Positions 1-7,467 are shown, numbered from the stretch's first letter. The stretch: 24,531 nucleotides of DNA from DASPKO01 sp035628055 (GCA_035628055.1 DASPKO010000113.1:1-24531); one strand, 5' to 3'. Translations and numbers: made by a program. The notes: a model not told the origin generated them from the sequence alone.

Positions 1-252
1 GATCGCCAGGTTCAGCGCGTCGGTGGTGTTGAGCGTGAAGACGATCTGGTCGGGCGACTCCCCCCCGAAGAGCCGCGCCAGCCGCGCCCGGCACGTGCCG
101 AGGATCCCGGCGGCGGCCCGGGCCTCGGCGTAGGCGCCGCGCGGCGGGGCCCCGCACCCCGTCGCGTAGCGCACCATCGCCTCGTGCACGCAGGCGGGCT
201 TGGGGAAGCTGGTCGCGGCGTTGTCGAGATAGAGGCGGCTCGGGGAGGGCAC
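1..252 (-). CDS. Class V aminotransferase / cysteine desulfurase family protein (5' part only)
   Basis: The 84 visible codons read from a GTG at 252 off the left edge of the window. The N-terminus has the class V PLP-enzyme signature YLDNAATSFPKP, followed by a helix of the V-x-E-A-x-V-x-Y type and, near the edge, IVFTLNTTDALNLAI, which matches the IVFTxNxTxALNL block of NifS/SufS-like proteins. The exact form AATSFPKP is typical of the stand-alone 'cysteine desulfurase family' rather than of IscS. These enzymes use PLP to remove sulfur or selenium from cysteine or selenocysteine, but the PLP lysine and the active-site cysteine lie outside the window, so the substrate cannot be stated. The GTG start is supported by a TACGAT hexamer six bases upstream and by the family's usual N-terminus. 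The gene lies 41 nt downstream of the aldehyde dehydrogenase stop on the same strand. Confidence 0.85.
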   Translation of the reverse strand, partial: MPSPSRLYLDNAATSFPKPACVHEAMVRYATGCGAPPRGAYAEARAAAGILGTCRARLARLFGGESPDQIVFTLNTTDALNLAI

Positions 253-258
253 GCCGGG

Positions 259-264
259 ATCGTA
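259..264 (-). promoter_or_regulatory. TACGAT -10-like hexamer, leaderless-type, for the aminotransferase
   Basis: On the minus strand TACGAT ends 6 nt before the GTG at 252. No purine-rich ribosome site lies between. It fits the TANNNT-near-start pattern seen before many genes in this window, so the mRNA probably starts at or next to the start codon. No -35 element is evident. Confidence 0.5.
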
Positions 265-293
265 AGCCGCGACCGGGTCGGCTCCGGCCCCCG

Positions 294-1775
294 CTAGCCC
301 ACGCCCACGCAGACGTTCTTGGGCTCGGTGAAGAACCGCAGCCCGTCGAACCCGCCCTCGCGCCCCAGGCCCGAGCGCTTGGTCCCCCCGAAGCTCGTGC
401 GCAGGTCGCGGTTCATCCAGCAGTTCACCCACACGACCCCGGCGTGGAGTTCCGCGGCGGCCCGATGGGCGGTGGTGACGTCGCGCGTCCACAAACTGGC
501 GGCCAGGCCGTATGGCGTGGCGTTGGCCAGGCGGATCGCCTCCTCGTACGTGTCGAACGGGGTGACGCTCACGACCGGGCCGAAGATCTCCTCCTGCTCG
601 ACGCGGCAGGCGGACTCCAGCCCGGTCATGACGGTGGGCCGGAAGAAGGCCCCGCGCCGGACGCGCTCGGGCAGCTCGGCGGGCCCGGGCGAGTCGCCGC
701 CGGTGTGAATGGTGGCGCCCAGGTCCCGGGCCATGGCGACGTACCCGCGGACCTTCTGGAGGTGCGCCGCCGACGTCAGGGCGCCCTGCTGGGTCGTCTC
801 GTCGAGCGGGTCACCGAGCTTGAGGGCCGCCGCGCGAGCCGCCAGCTCGCCCACGAAACGGTCGAAGAGCGAGCGGTGCACGATCATCCGGCTGCCGCAG
901 AGACAGATCTGGCCCTGGTTGCTGAACGCGGCACGGACGGCGGTGGCGAGGGCGGCCTCGAAGTCAGCGTCCTGGAGGACGACGTACGGGTTCTTCCCGC
1001 CCAGCTCCAGGCTCACGCGCTTGAGAGTCCCCGCCCCGGTCTGCGCGATCCATGTGCCCACCGCGGTCGAGCCGGTGAACGAGAGCGTGGTCACGTCCGG
1101 GTGCTCGACGAGCGCGGCTCCCGCGCACGGGCCCGCGCCGTGGACGATGTTGAGCACGCCCGGGGGGAAGCCGGCCTCGAGGGCCAGCTCGCTGAGCATG
1201 AAGGCCGTCAGGGGCGTGACCTCGCTCGGCTTGGCGACCGCGGTGCAGCCGCTCGCCAGGGCCGGGGCGATCTTCCAGGTGAGCAGGTAGAGGGGAAAGT
1301 TCCAGGGGGAGATGAGGCCGGCGACCCCCCGGGGCCGGCGCAGGGTGTAGTTCACGCTCGGGGAGGCGCCCGGGATGCCCCCGCCGTCGGAGTCGATGAA
1401 CTCGCTGGTCTGGTGCAGCGCCGCGGTGGCGTAGTAGCGGAGGTTGGCGCTGGCGCGGGGGACGTCGACGCGGCGCGCGAAGGAGAGGGGCTTGCCGGTG
1501 TCGTCCGACTCGGCGCGCGCCAGCTTGTCGTGATTGGCGTCGATCAGGTCGGCCAGGCGGAGCAGCAGGCCCGAGCGCGTGATCGCGGGCGTGGCCGCCC
1601 AGCCCGGGAAGGCGGTCCGCGCGGCCTCGACCGCCGCGGCGACGACCGCGGGTCCCGAGTCGGGGACGCGGGCGTGGACCTCGCCCGTCGCGGGGTTGTG
1701 AACCTCGAGATCCTCGCCGCGTGGAGGCGGCACCAGCGCCCCGTTGACAAGGTTGGCGATGGTGATGGGGGGCAT
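294..1775 (-). CDS. NAD(P)-dependent aldehyde dehydrogenase (ALDH superfamily, 2-hydroxymuconic-semialdehyde/ALDH8-like)
   Basis: This 493-aa protein has the full ALDH length and motif set: ISPWNFPL (Asn159), AKPSE with the cofactor lysine (Lys182), SFTGSTAVG, the general-base segment SLELGGKNP (Glu257), and the catalytic thiol in NQGQICLCGSR (Cys291). QEEIFGPVV and the GGTKRSGLGREGG tail follow. It oxidises an aldehyde to the carboxylic acid with NAD(P)+ in the cytoplasm. The NQGQICLCGSR context and overall wording resemble 2-hydroxymuconic/2-aminomuconic semialdehyde dehydrogenases and ALDH8A1, but no other aromatic-degradation gene is present, so the substrate is open. I use the ATG at 1775; an in-frame TTG at 1781 would overlap the putative -10 hexamer. 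The upstream neighbour is the M3 peptidase (stop at 1819), separated by a GC-rich hairpin. Confidence 0.93.
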   Translation of the reverse strand: MPPITIANLVNGALVPPPRGEDLEVHNPATGEVHARVPDSGPAVVAAAVEAARTAFPGWAATPAITRSGLLLRLADLIDANHDKLARAESDDTGKPLSFARRVDVPRASANLRYYATAALHQTSEFIDSDGGGIPGASPSVNYTLRRPRGVAGLISPWNFPLYLLTWKIAPALASGCTAVAKPSEVTPLTAFMLSELALEAGFPPGVLNIVHGAGPCAGAALVEHPDVTTLSFTGSTAVGTWIAQTGAGTLKRVSLELGGKNPYVVLQDADFEAALATAVRAAFSNQGQICLCGSRMIVHRSLFDRFVGELAARAAALKLGDPLDETTQQGALTSAAHLQKVRGYVAMARDLGATIHTGGDSPGPAELPERVRRGAFFRPTVMTGLESACRVEQEEIFGPVVSVTPFDTYEEAIRLANATPYGLAASLWTRDVTTAHRAAAELHAGVVWVNCWMNRDLRTSFGGTKRSGLGREGGFDGLRFFTEPKNVCVGVG

Positions 1776-1780
1776 GAGCA

Positions 1781-1786
1781 ACTGTA
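1781..1786 (-). promoter_or_regulatory. TACAGT -10-like hexamer for the aldehyde dehydrogenase
   Basis: TACAGT on the minus strand ends 5 nt before the ATG at 1775. There is no Shine-Dalgarno. The identical hexamer, with a 6-nt gap, precedes the solute-binding protein gene at 22598. It suggests a leaderless transcript. Confidence 0.55.
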
Positions 1787-1792
1787 GAGGCG

Positions 1793-1810
1793 GCCCGGGC
1801 GTGCCCGGGC
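1793..1810. terminator. GC-rich inverted repeat between M3 peptidase and ALDH genes
   Basis: GCCCGGGC occurs twice with a 2-nt spacer (1793-1800 and 1803-1810). Each copy is itself palindromic, so the pair can fold into a strong 8-bp hairpin just 3' of the peptidase stop and upstream of the ALDH promoter hexamer. There is no T-tract, so intrinsic termination is uncertain; it could equally be a pause or mRNA-stabilising structure. Confidence 0.35.
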
Positions 1811-1818
1811 GCCGGTCG

Positions 1819-3534
1819 CTAGGCGGGGAGACTGGCCAGCTCGCGGTCCACCTCGCCCCAGAGCCGCTCGATCATCGCCGGGCCGAAGTCGAACTCCAGG
1901 CCGGCGGCCTCGAAGAGCTCCGGCAGGGGGCGCGACCCTCCCAGGGCCAGGGCACGCTTGTAGGCGTCGAGGGCCTGGGCCGGGTCGCGGCGGAAGTTCA
2001 GCCAGAGCTGGAGCGCGCCGAGCTGGGCGATCCCGTACTCGATGTAGTAGAACGGGGCTCCGAAGAGATGGAGCTGGCGCTGCCAGGACATGTCGAGGTA
2101 CGGCTCCAGCCCCGAGTAGTCCACCGCGGGCCCGAACCGGGCGTTGAGCCCCACCCAGGTGTCGCGCCGCCCCGCGCGGCTGTGCATGGGGTGCGTGTAG
2201 GCCCAGTGCTGGAACTGGTCGATCGTGGCGATCCACGGAAGGATCGTCGCCAGTTGCTCCAGGTGGACGCGCACGGCCCGACCCGCGTCCTGGGGGCTCT
2301 GGTAGAACTCGTCGAGCAGGTGATGGGTCGCCATCTCCATGCTCATCGACGCCACCTCCGCGAACTCCAGCGGGATCTCCGAGCGGTAGGCGAGCAGCGG
2401 GTCGCGCCGGCAGAGCAGGGCGTGGAAGGCATGCCCGGCCTCGTGCACCATGGTCTCAACGTCGCGCTGCACGCCCGCGGCGTTCATGAAGATGAAGGGC
2501 TGGCGCACGCGGTCGCGGTTGGACTGGTACCCCCCCGGGGCCTTGCCCTTGCGCGAATCCAGGTCCAGACAACCCCCGCCGCAGAGCGAGTCGAAGAGCT
2601 CGCCCAGCGTCGGGTCGAGGCGCCGGAAGACCCGGCGGGTCTTGGCGACCATCTCGTCGGCGGTCTCGAAGGGGCGGAGCGCGGGCCGGCCCTTGACGTC
2701 CACCGCCAGGTCCCACGGGCGAAGGCGGTCGAGCTGGAGGGCGTCGCGGCGCTCGTGATTGAGCCGGCGCAGCGCGGGCACGACGACCTGCTCCACGCCC
2801 GCGGCGAACTGGTGGCAGGTCTCGGGCGTGTAGTCGAAGCGCCGTTTGGCCTTGAACACGTAGTCGCGGTAGCTGGAGAAGCCCGCGTTCATCGCCACCT
2901 GGTGCCGCTTGGCGATCATGGTCTCGTACAGCGCCTCGACCCGCTCCCGGTCCTGGAAGCGCCGCTCCCACACCAGCCGCCACGCCTCCTCGCGGGTGGT
3001 CCGGTCCGGCTCCTCGAAGTACCGGTTCATCTGCGGAAGCGTCTTCTCCTCGCCGCGGAAGCTGACGGTCATCGCCCCGCAGATCGCCTGGTACTCCTGT
3101 TCGAGCTTGGCCAGCTCGGTCTCGATGGGGACGTTCTCGGGACGGAAGATCTCCACCCCCACGCGCAGGTCGCGCAGGAGCACGCGGTAGCGGTCCGGGT
3201 CCAGGCGTGCGGCGTGCGGACTCTGCACGATCTTGCGGTCCAGCTCGAAGCCGGTCTCCTTCAGCCGCGGCTGGACGTTCTCGACGAAGTCGAGATAGGC
3301 GCGCGTGGTCGCCGGGTCGTCGGTGCGGCAGGTCATGTTGATGTACAGGATGGACCCGGCCTCGCTGGCGGCGGCGTCGAGCTCGGACCGGTCCAGCAGG
3401 AGCCGTTCCAGGTCCTCCGCGCTGTTCAACGGACGGGCCAGGAGCTGTTCGTAGAGCGGACGCAGCTCCTCCCACGAGGTCGCGTCGAGATTCGCCGGGA
3501 CAAAGTCGCTGGCGGGAGTGAACTCGCAGATCAT
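1819..3534 (-). CDS. M3 family oligoendopeptidase (zinc metallopeptidase, PepF-related)
   Basis: The protein is 571 aa. The thermolysin-like zinc motif HEAGH lies at residues 364-368, and the third metal ligand is expected in EFAEVASMSME (Glu393), the usual E-x2-S/A-M-x-M/ME block of M3 peptidases. The N-terminal half is the expected all-helical lid (about residues 1-260). The length and the motif HEAGHAFHALL match the 'M3 not PepF' oligoendopeptidase group. Such enzymes degrade short peptides in the cytoplasm and have no signal peptide, and none is visible here. The ATG at 3534 is preceded by AGAGAGG with a 4-nt spacer, so unlike many neighbours this gene has a ribosome site. It lies 111 nt downstream of the HDOD gene and is probably transcribed from its own promoter or from read-through. 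Confidence 0.92.
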   Translation of the reverse strand: MICEFTPASDFVPANLDATSWEELRPLYEQLLARPLNSAEDLERLLLDRSELDAAASEAGSILYINMTCRTDDPATTRAYLDFVENVQPRLKETGFELDRKIVQSPHAARLDPDRYRVLLRDLRVGVEIFRPENVPIETELAKLEQEYQAICGAMTVSFRGEEKTLPQMNRYFEEPDRTTREEAWRLVWERRFQDRERVEALYETMIAKRHQVAMNAGFSSYRDYVFKAKRRFDYTPETCHQFAAGVEQVVVPALRRLNHERRDALQLDRLRPWDLAVDVKGRPALRPFETADEMVAKTRRVFRRLDPTLGELFDSLCGGGCLDLDSRKGKAPGGYQSNRDRVRQPFIFMNAAGVQRDVETMVHEAGHAFHALLCRRDPLLAYRSEIPLEFAEVASMSMEMATHHLLDEFYQSPQDAGRAVRVHLEQLATILPWIATIDQFQHWAYTHPMHSRAGRRDTWVGLNARFGPAVDYSGLEPYLDMSWQRQLHLFGAPFYYIEYGIAQLGALQLWLNFRRDPAQALDAYKRALALGGSRPLPELFEAAGLEFDFGPAMIERLWGEVDRELASLPA

Positions 3535-3602
3535 GGGACCTCTCTCCGCGCCAAGGGCGCGACCGGGCGCGCGACGTGGAGACCGCTCCGCGCCGGGCGG
3601 AG

Positions 3603-3608
3603 ATTCTA
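3603..3608 (-). promoter_or_regulatory. Possible -10 (TAGAAT) for the M3 peptidase, followed by a hairpin
   Basis: TAGAAT on the minus strand stands out in very GC-rich surroundings, about 70 nt before the ATG at 3534. No -35 is evident. Immediately downstream on the transcript is a perfect 6-bp hairpin, CTCCGC/GCGGAG (3586-3591 with 3597-3602, 5-nt loop). The hairpin could alternatively be the 3' structure of the HDOD transcript. Confidence 0.3.
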
Positions 3609-3645
3609 GAGCGGAAGAGGAGGGCGTCGGGGCGGTCGGGCGCGG

Positions 3646-5103
3646 CTACGCGGCGGCCTTGGAGGGACCCACCGAGGTCCCGGCCGACCCGTGCGGGGCC
3701 ATCATCGCCTGCTCGCAGGCGGCCAGCAGCCGCGGGAGTGAGCCGAGCTGGGCCGCGGTCGCGGCGTCCAGGGTCACGAGTCCGAGGGCCAGGTGGGGAA
3801 CGGTCCCGCGCGACGCGGGAGCGCCGTCCGGGTCCTGCGCCGCCAGGCCGCCGCGGGTCCGGGCGAGCTCGCACAGCCGCGCCGCCGCGAGGCGATCGGC
3901 GCCGGGCAGCAGGAGACCCAGGCGGGTGGCCGAGAGCGTGCCCACGAGGCCGGCGTTGGGGGCGATGATCTGCGCGATGGCCCGGGCGACGCGGTCGAAG
4001 GCCGCGAGGTCCGGGGCGGCCTGCCCGGGCCCGTCCGTGCCGGGCCGAAGCTCCGCGAGCGCGACCGAGACCGTCTCCCCGCGGGTCAGCGCTCCCTGGA
4101 GCCTGTCGGCCAGAACGAGCTGAAACTCGGCGGCCCCGAGCTGGACGGGCTCCGGAATCGCCGGGGCCGGGCCGGAAGCCCGCGCCGGGCGGGTGAGCGA
4201 GAGGAGGCGCTGCTGCGCCAGGCGGAGCACCTGCCCCGCGTCGGCGAGCGCTCCGGTGGAGATCTGGAGGAGCGCCGCGACCTCGGTCGCCGCGGAGGTC
4301 ACCTCGCGGAGCACGTCCTCGGCCTGCTCGCGGGTGAGGCCGAACCACTGCTCGGCGCGGGAGAAGAAGCGCGTGAGCGGGCCGGCGGGCTCGGCGGCGG
4401 TCAGCACGTCGGAGGCGATGTTGCCAAGCCCGACACACCGGACGATCCCCGTGTGCGCCGCCGGGGCCGCCGTCGGCCGCTCGTGATACTTGATGGGCAT
4501 CACCAGCTCTTCGGGAAGCTTCCAGCGCCGTCCCAGCAGCGCGCCGATGTCGGCGTGGTGCACCTCGAGGACCGCGACCTCGAGGTTCGGGAGCGCCCGA
4601 TGATCGGCGCCCGCGCGGCGGACCAGCTCGTCGTACGACTCCCCGAGCGCCTGGTGCAGGGCGATCATCCCCACGTCCTGGAGAAGGCCGCCCAGGAAGC
4701 ACTCCTCGGCCTTGGCCAGTCCTGCGCGCCGCGCCAGCGAGCGCGCCCCGATCCCGGTGTACAGGGCCCGCCGCCAGTAGGACTCGTAATCGAAGGTGCC
4801 GCCCGCCTCGGGGTCGAGCGCCGACACGAGCGAGAAGCCCAGCGCCAGCGTCTTGACGCCGTGAACCCCCAGGACCACCGCGACCTGGTTCAGGGTCGAG
4901 CAGGGCTTGCCCAGGCCGTAGAACGCCGAGTTGGCGGTGCGCAGCAGCTTGGCCGCGAGGGCCTGGTCGTGCTGGACCTCTGCCGCCAACTGCCGCGCGG
5001 ACGTCTCCGGGTCCGCGGCCAGTTCGAGGATGCGGGCCGCCACGGCGGGCAGGCTGGGCAGCCGCGAGCAGGAGAGCACCTTCTCGAGGATGTCTGGGTT
5101 CAT
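3646..5103 (-). CDS. HDOD domain signalling protein with degenerate GGDEF-like C-terminus
   Basis: This protein is 485 aa. Residues about 10-215 form an HDOD domain: SCSRLPSLPAVAARILELA, the helix with HDQALAAKLLRTANSAFYG, the LGVHGVKTLALG segment, the FLGGLLQDVG block, and LEVHHADIGALLGRRWKLPEEL. HDOD is an HD-GYP relative without phosphodiesterase metal chemistry that works as a scaffold in motility, stress and second-messenger signalling. A linker (215-320) precedes residues about 325-470, whose pattern FQLVLADRLQGAL..GETVSVALAEL, then RLGLLLPGADRLAAARLCELA, then LALGLVTLD, then LLAACEQAMM, resembles a GGDEF fold. The GG(D/E)EF signature is replaced by SATRLGLLLP (391-400), so diguanylate cyclase activity is not expected. 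The protein is soluble, with no transmembrane segment. The ATG at 5103 begins exactly at the usual HDOD N-terminus, but no Shine-Dalgarno is obvious. Confidence 0.88.
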   Translation of the reverse strand: MNPDILEKVLSCSRLPSLPAVAARILELAADPETSARQLAAEVQHDQALAAKLLRTANSAFYGLGKPCSTLNQVAVVLGVHGVKTLALGFSLVSALDPEAGGTFDYESYWRRALYTGIGARSLARRAGLAKAEECFLGGLLQDVGMIALHQALGESYDELVRRAGADHRALPNLEVAVLEVHHADIGALLGRRWKLPEELVMPIKYHERPTAAPAAHTGIVRCVGLGNIASDVLTAAEPAGPLTRFFSRAEQWFGLTREQAEDVLREVTSAATEVAALLQISTGALADAGQVLRLAQQRLLSLTRPARASGPAPAIPEPVQLGAAEFQLVLADRLQGALTRGETVSVALAELRPGTDGPGQAAPDLAAFDRVARAIAQIIAPNAGLVGTLSATRLGLLLPGADRLAAARLCELARTRGGLAAQDPDGAPASRGTVPHLALGLVTLDAATAAQLGSLPRLLAACEQAMMAPHGSAGTSVGPSKAAA

Positions 5104-5145
5104 GGGGCGACGGCCCGAGCGTCCGTGCGCGGGCGTCCGGCCTTC

Positions 5146-5165
5146 ATCGGTCCGAATCGGTCCGA
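5146..5165 (-). repeat. Adjacent 10-bp direct repeat (ATCGGTCCGA x2) upstream of the HDOD gene
   Basis: ATCGGTCCGA occurs twice with no spacer (5146-5155, 5156-5165), one helical turn apart. On the coding strand this reads TCGGACCGATTCGGACCGAT and lies 43 nt before the start codon. It may be an operator or part of an RNA leader structure; see the findings. Confidence 0.6.
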
Positions 5166-5178
5166 CCTTGCGGGACCC

Positions 5179-5190
5179 CGATTTATCGGA
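5179..5190 (-). promoter_or_regulatory. CCGATAAATCGG inverted repeat, possible -10/operator of the HDOD gene
   Basis: On the minus strand, CCGATAAATCGG lies about 9 nt after the recO stop. It is a 5-bp palindrome around AA and contains the only AT-rich stretch between recO and the HDOD gene (GATAAAT), making it the best -10 candidate. It also resembles a sigma-28 -10 (GCCGATAA), but no TAAA-like element lies 15 nt upstream. The start point would leave a leader of roughly 70 nt. Confidence 0.35.
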
Positions 5191-5199
5191 TCAGAACGT

Positions 5200-5940
5200 T
5201 CAGCGGGGCAGACGGTTGCCAAAGAGCAGGGGCATGGTGCGCGGCTCTCGGCCCAGCACGTAGCGCAGGCACGAGGCCAGCAGCCGGTTCGCCCGGTCAA
5301 CGCTCTCGGCCGGACCTTCCATCGGCCCGCCCCCCTCCAGGCCCCGGAGCACCGCAACCGTCTGCGCGCGCACCGGCCAGCCCGGCGCCGACCCACCCGT
5401 GGGCATCACCAGCCCTCCGAGCTCTGGCCGGAAGCGATAGACCGCGGCGGGGCGGAGGGGCTCGCCGGTCGCGGCGTCGGCCCCCACCACCGGCCGGTGC
5501 CCGGTCTCCACGAGGACCGACCACTGGTAGCGCAGGAGGGCGGTCGCGACGCTGCCGGGCTCGGCCAGGCCGCGCAGGGCCGTCACCAGCGCGTCGAAGA
5601 GCGCCGGGTGCGGGTCCCGGTCGACCAGCGCGTGGTGGGTAAGGTCGGCAAAGTAGAGCCCGGCGTGGTGCGCCCGGAGCGAGGTCCGCAGGGCCGGGAA
5701 AATCTCCTGCAGGTCCCATTCGGTCAGCAGCGCCAGCTCGGTGGCGGGCTTGACGATGAGCCCGGCGCGGCCCAGTGTCAGCAGCTCCAGGCCCCCGGAG
5801 AACGGCGCCTTGGGCCGGCGCGAGCCCTTGGCCAGGGCGCGGAGCAGGCCGTGGGAACGCGCCAGGAGCGAGACCGTCTGGCTGGTCTCGCTCCAGTCCC
5901 AGTGGCGGATGCAGACGGCTTGGTCGAAGGTCTTGGGCAC
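5200..5940 (-). CDS. recO: DNA repair protein RecO
   Basis: This 246-aa protein has the RecO layout: an N-terminal OB fold that begins FDQAVCIRHWDWSETSQTVSLLARSHG and continues through LLRALAKGSRRPKAPFSGGLELLTLG, then a helical C-terminal part with RYQWSVLVETGHRP and SVDRANRLLASCLRYVLGREP. RecO binds RecR and SSB and loads RecA on gapped DNA in the RecFOR pathway. The four-cysteine zinc site of some RecO proteins is absent; only two scattered cysteines occur. I chose the GTG at 5940 because it gives the family's usual start and is preceded by TACGCT nine bases upstream; the open frame extends far upstream without homology. It sits 41 nt after the uncharacterised gene 5982-6710 and 96 nt before the HDOD gene on the same strand. 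Confidence 0.85.
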   Translation of the reverse strand: MPKTFDQAVCIRHWDWSETSQTVSLLARSHGLLRALAKGSRRPKAPFSGGLELLTLGRAGLIVKPATELALLTEWDLQEIFPALRTSLRAHHAGLYFADLTHHALVDRDPHPALFDALVTALRGLAEPGSVATALLRYQWSVLVETGHRPVVGADAATGEPLRPAAVYRFRPELGGLVMPTGGSAPGWPVRAQTVAVLRGLEGGGPMEGPAESVDRANRLLASCLRYVLGREPRTMPLLFGNRLPR

Positions 5941-5949
5941 GCGCGGCGC

Positions 5950-5955
5950 AGCGTA
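5950..5955 (-). promoter_or_regulatory. TACGCT -10-like hexamer for recO
   Basis: TACGCT on the minus strand ends 9 nt before the GTG at 5940. No ribosome site is visible. The same hexamer lies 5 nt before the polyprenyl synthase start at 22640. It implies a leader of only a few bases. Confidence 0.45.
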
Positions 5956-5981
5956 CCGCCGAACGCCGCCCCGGCCGGGGC

Positions 5982-6710
5982 TCAGCCCAGCTCGTCGTCC
6001 TCTCCCTCCAGGAAGTTGGGGAGGCGCGGCCGCGGGGCCGCCCTGGGCTCGCGGGCCGCCTGGGCGCATGCTTCCCCAAGAGCCGCGTGCAGCGCGTCCG
6101 AATCTGGGTGCGCCTGCACCCGGAGGTACAGATGCTCCACCCGCGCCGCCGCGGCCGCCTCGGCCCGCACCTGCGCCAGCGCCGTCTCGGTGAGCGCGTC
6201 GATCGCGGACCGGAACCACGAGACCGGGGGCGCTACCCCGAGATCGTCCCGCGTGCCCCCGCCCTTGGGCGGGTCGACACGCGTGCGGATCGTGACCGGC
6301 CCGATCGCGACGATCGGCCACAGGCCCTGCGCCGTGGTCGGTTCCCGCACGACGACCAGCACGGGAACCTCCGCCAGGTCCCCGGCCTCGCGCAGCGCCC
6401 GCCCGTCGACGCCCACCCGCGGCGGCCTGACGAGATAACACCCGGCGCTCAGCCCGCCGGCCGCCAGATCGGGACCCGGGTCGGGAGCCACCCCCGCCTT
6501 GAGCGCCGCCTCGCGCCGCTGGGCCCGCGCGGCGGCAAGGACCGGCACCCCCCGGCCCATGCGTTCGTAATCCAGCTCGAGAAAGCAGGCCTCGAGGGCC
6601 TGCGCCGCCAGGGTCTGCGCGTCGAAGACGCGACCCCCCGCCAGCTCGCGCTGGGCCTTGTCCAGCAGCCCGTCGATCTTCTTGGCCTGCGCCGTCTTTC
6701 CCACCGCCAC
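5982..6710 (-). CDS. Uncharacterised protein, helical hairpin plus beta-rich core
   Basis: I do not recognise a family for this 242-aa protein. The N-terminus (about residues 1-55) is a helical pair reading KKIDGLLDKAQRELAGGRVFDAQTLAAQALEACF, like one TPR-type hairpin. The middle (about 80-160) is beta-rich, with GCYLVRPPRVGVDGRAL, VPVLVVVREP and PVTIRTRVDPP. The C-terminal part is helical (FRSAIDALTETALAQVRAEAAAAARVEHLYLRV) and ends in an acidic tail. There is no signal peptide, membrane segment or catalytic motif. The GTG at 6710 is favoured over GTG 6704 because a GAGG lies 7 nt upstream. The gene follows another unknown gene by 25 nt and precedes recO by 41 nt, so the two unknowns are likely co-transcribed. 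GC-rich third codon positions support a real gene. Confidence 0.72.
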   Translation of the reverse strand: MAVGKTAQAKKIDGLLDKAQRELAGGRVFDAQTLAAQALEACFLELDYERMGRGVPVLAAARAQRREAALKAGVAPDPGPDLAAGGLSAGCYLVRPPRVGVDGRALREAGDLAEVPVLVVVREPTTAQGLWPIVAIGPVTIRTRVDPPKGGGTRDDLGVAPPVSWFRSAIDALTETALAQVRAEAAAAARVEHLYLRVQAHPDSDALHAALGEACAQAAREPRAAPRPRLPNFLEGEDDELG

Positions 6711-6735
6711 GTCCCGACCTCGCGCGAGCCGCGAT

Positions 6736-7392
6736 TCAGCGCTCGCCGCCGCACGCGGCCGCGGGGGCCGACGGAGACGCGCCGCGCCCGGCGAGCTCGG
6801 CCAGGGCGAGAAGGAGCATACGCCACCGCTCGGCCTCTTCCGGCAGGTCATACTCCAGGGAGTCGCACAGGCCCGAGGCGTCTCCCAGCTCGATCGCCCG
6901 TTTGAGCTCGCCCAGGCGGGTCGCCAGCATGTCGGCCGCCGCGGAGATCGTCCCCTCCCCCGGGCCCTCGGGAGTCGCCCCAGGGTCCCAATCCAGCATC
7001 GTTGTCGCGTACTCCACCACACGCCGGGCCCGGTTCCAGGCTTCGAGCGGGGGGGCGAGCGCGGCGAGCGTCTCGCCGAGGTGCCCACCCCGGGCCAGGC
7101 CGGCGACCTGACGCTGTGCCTCCCCCACGTGCCCCAGCTCGCGGTGGACCTCGAGCAGGGCGCCACGCACGAGGGCCCGCGGCTCGGCGGAGATCAGCCG
7201 GACGTCCGAGGCCTCGATCGGCCGGGCGCGCGCCTCGCCCGCCAGCGCGTCGTCCGCGAGCGCGGCCCCATCGACCAGGACCTCCACGACGATGCGCCGC
7301 CGTTGCGACGCGGCGCGGCCCGCGGCGTCGAGCGCGTCGCCCAGTGTCGGGCCGCCAACCGCCAGGGCCTCCCCGTCGAGCGTCACTGCCAT
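6736..7392 (-). CDS. Uncharacterised protein, small alpha/beta domain followed by a helical bundle
   Basis: No family is recognised for this 218-aa protein. Residues about 1-75 alternate strand and helix: MAVTLDGEAL, TLGDALDAAGRAASQ, RRRIVVEVLVDGAAL and DVRLISAEP. This would fit a small beta-grasp-like fold (inference only). Residues about 75-205 are predicted helices: ALVRGALLEVHRELGHVGEAQ, LGETLAALAPPLEAWNRARRVVEYATTML, ISAAADMLATRLGELKRAIELGD and WRMLLLALAELAG. The protein has no membrane or secretion signal. The ATG at 7392 begins the first gene of a minus-strand run leading to recO. It diverges from the zinc-ribbon gene, whose GTG is 87 nt away. No convincing -10 or ribosome site is visible for this start. 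Confidence 0.72.
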   Translation of the reverse strand: MAVTLDGEALAVGGPTLGDALDAAGRAASQRRRIVVEVLVDGAALADDALAGEARARPIEASDVRLISAEPRALVRGALLEVHRELGHVGEAQRQVAGLARGGHLGETLAALAPPLEAWNRARRVVEYATTMLDWDPGATPEGPGEGTISAAADMLATRLGELKRAIELGDASGLCDSLEYDLPEEAERWRMLLLALAELAGRGASPSAPAAACGGER

Positions 7393-7467
7393 ACCGCTAC
7401 ATCGGACCGGCGGCGGGCCCAGCGCCAGCGGGCTCTCCCGCGCCGACCGGGCCCGGCGCCCCGCCCG

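Noticed and set aside
444..1787. Long plus-strand open frame (447 codons) antisense to the aldehyde dehydrogenase
   Set aside because: Arg/Gly/Ala-rich translation with no motif; a shadow caused by high GC over a clear ALDH gene.
2456..4702. 748-codon minus-strand frame overlapping the M3 peptidase and HDOD genes
   Set aside because: Out of frame with both recognised proteins and low in complexity; a GC artefact.
3793..6438. 881-codon plus-strand open frame across the HDOD, recO and adjacent genes
   Set aside because: It covers three convincing minus-strand genes, shows no domain and has Arg/Pro/Gly-biased composition.
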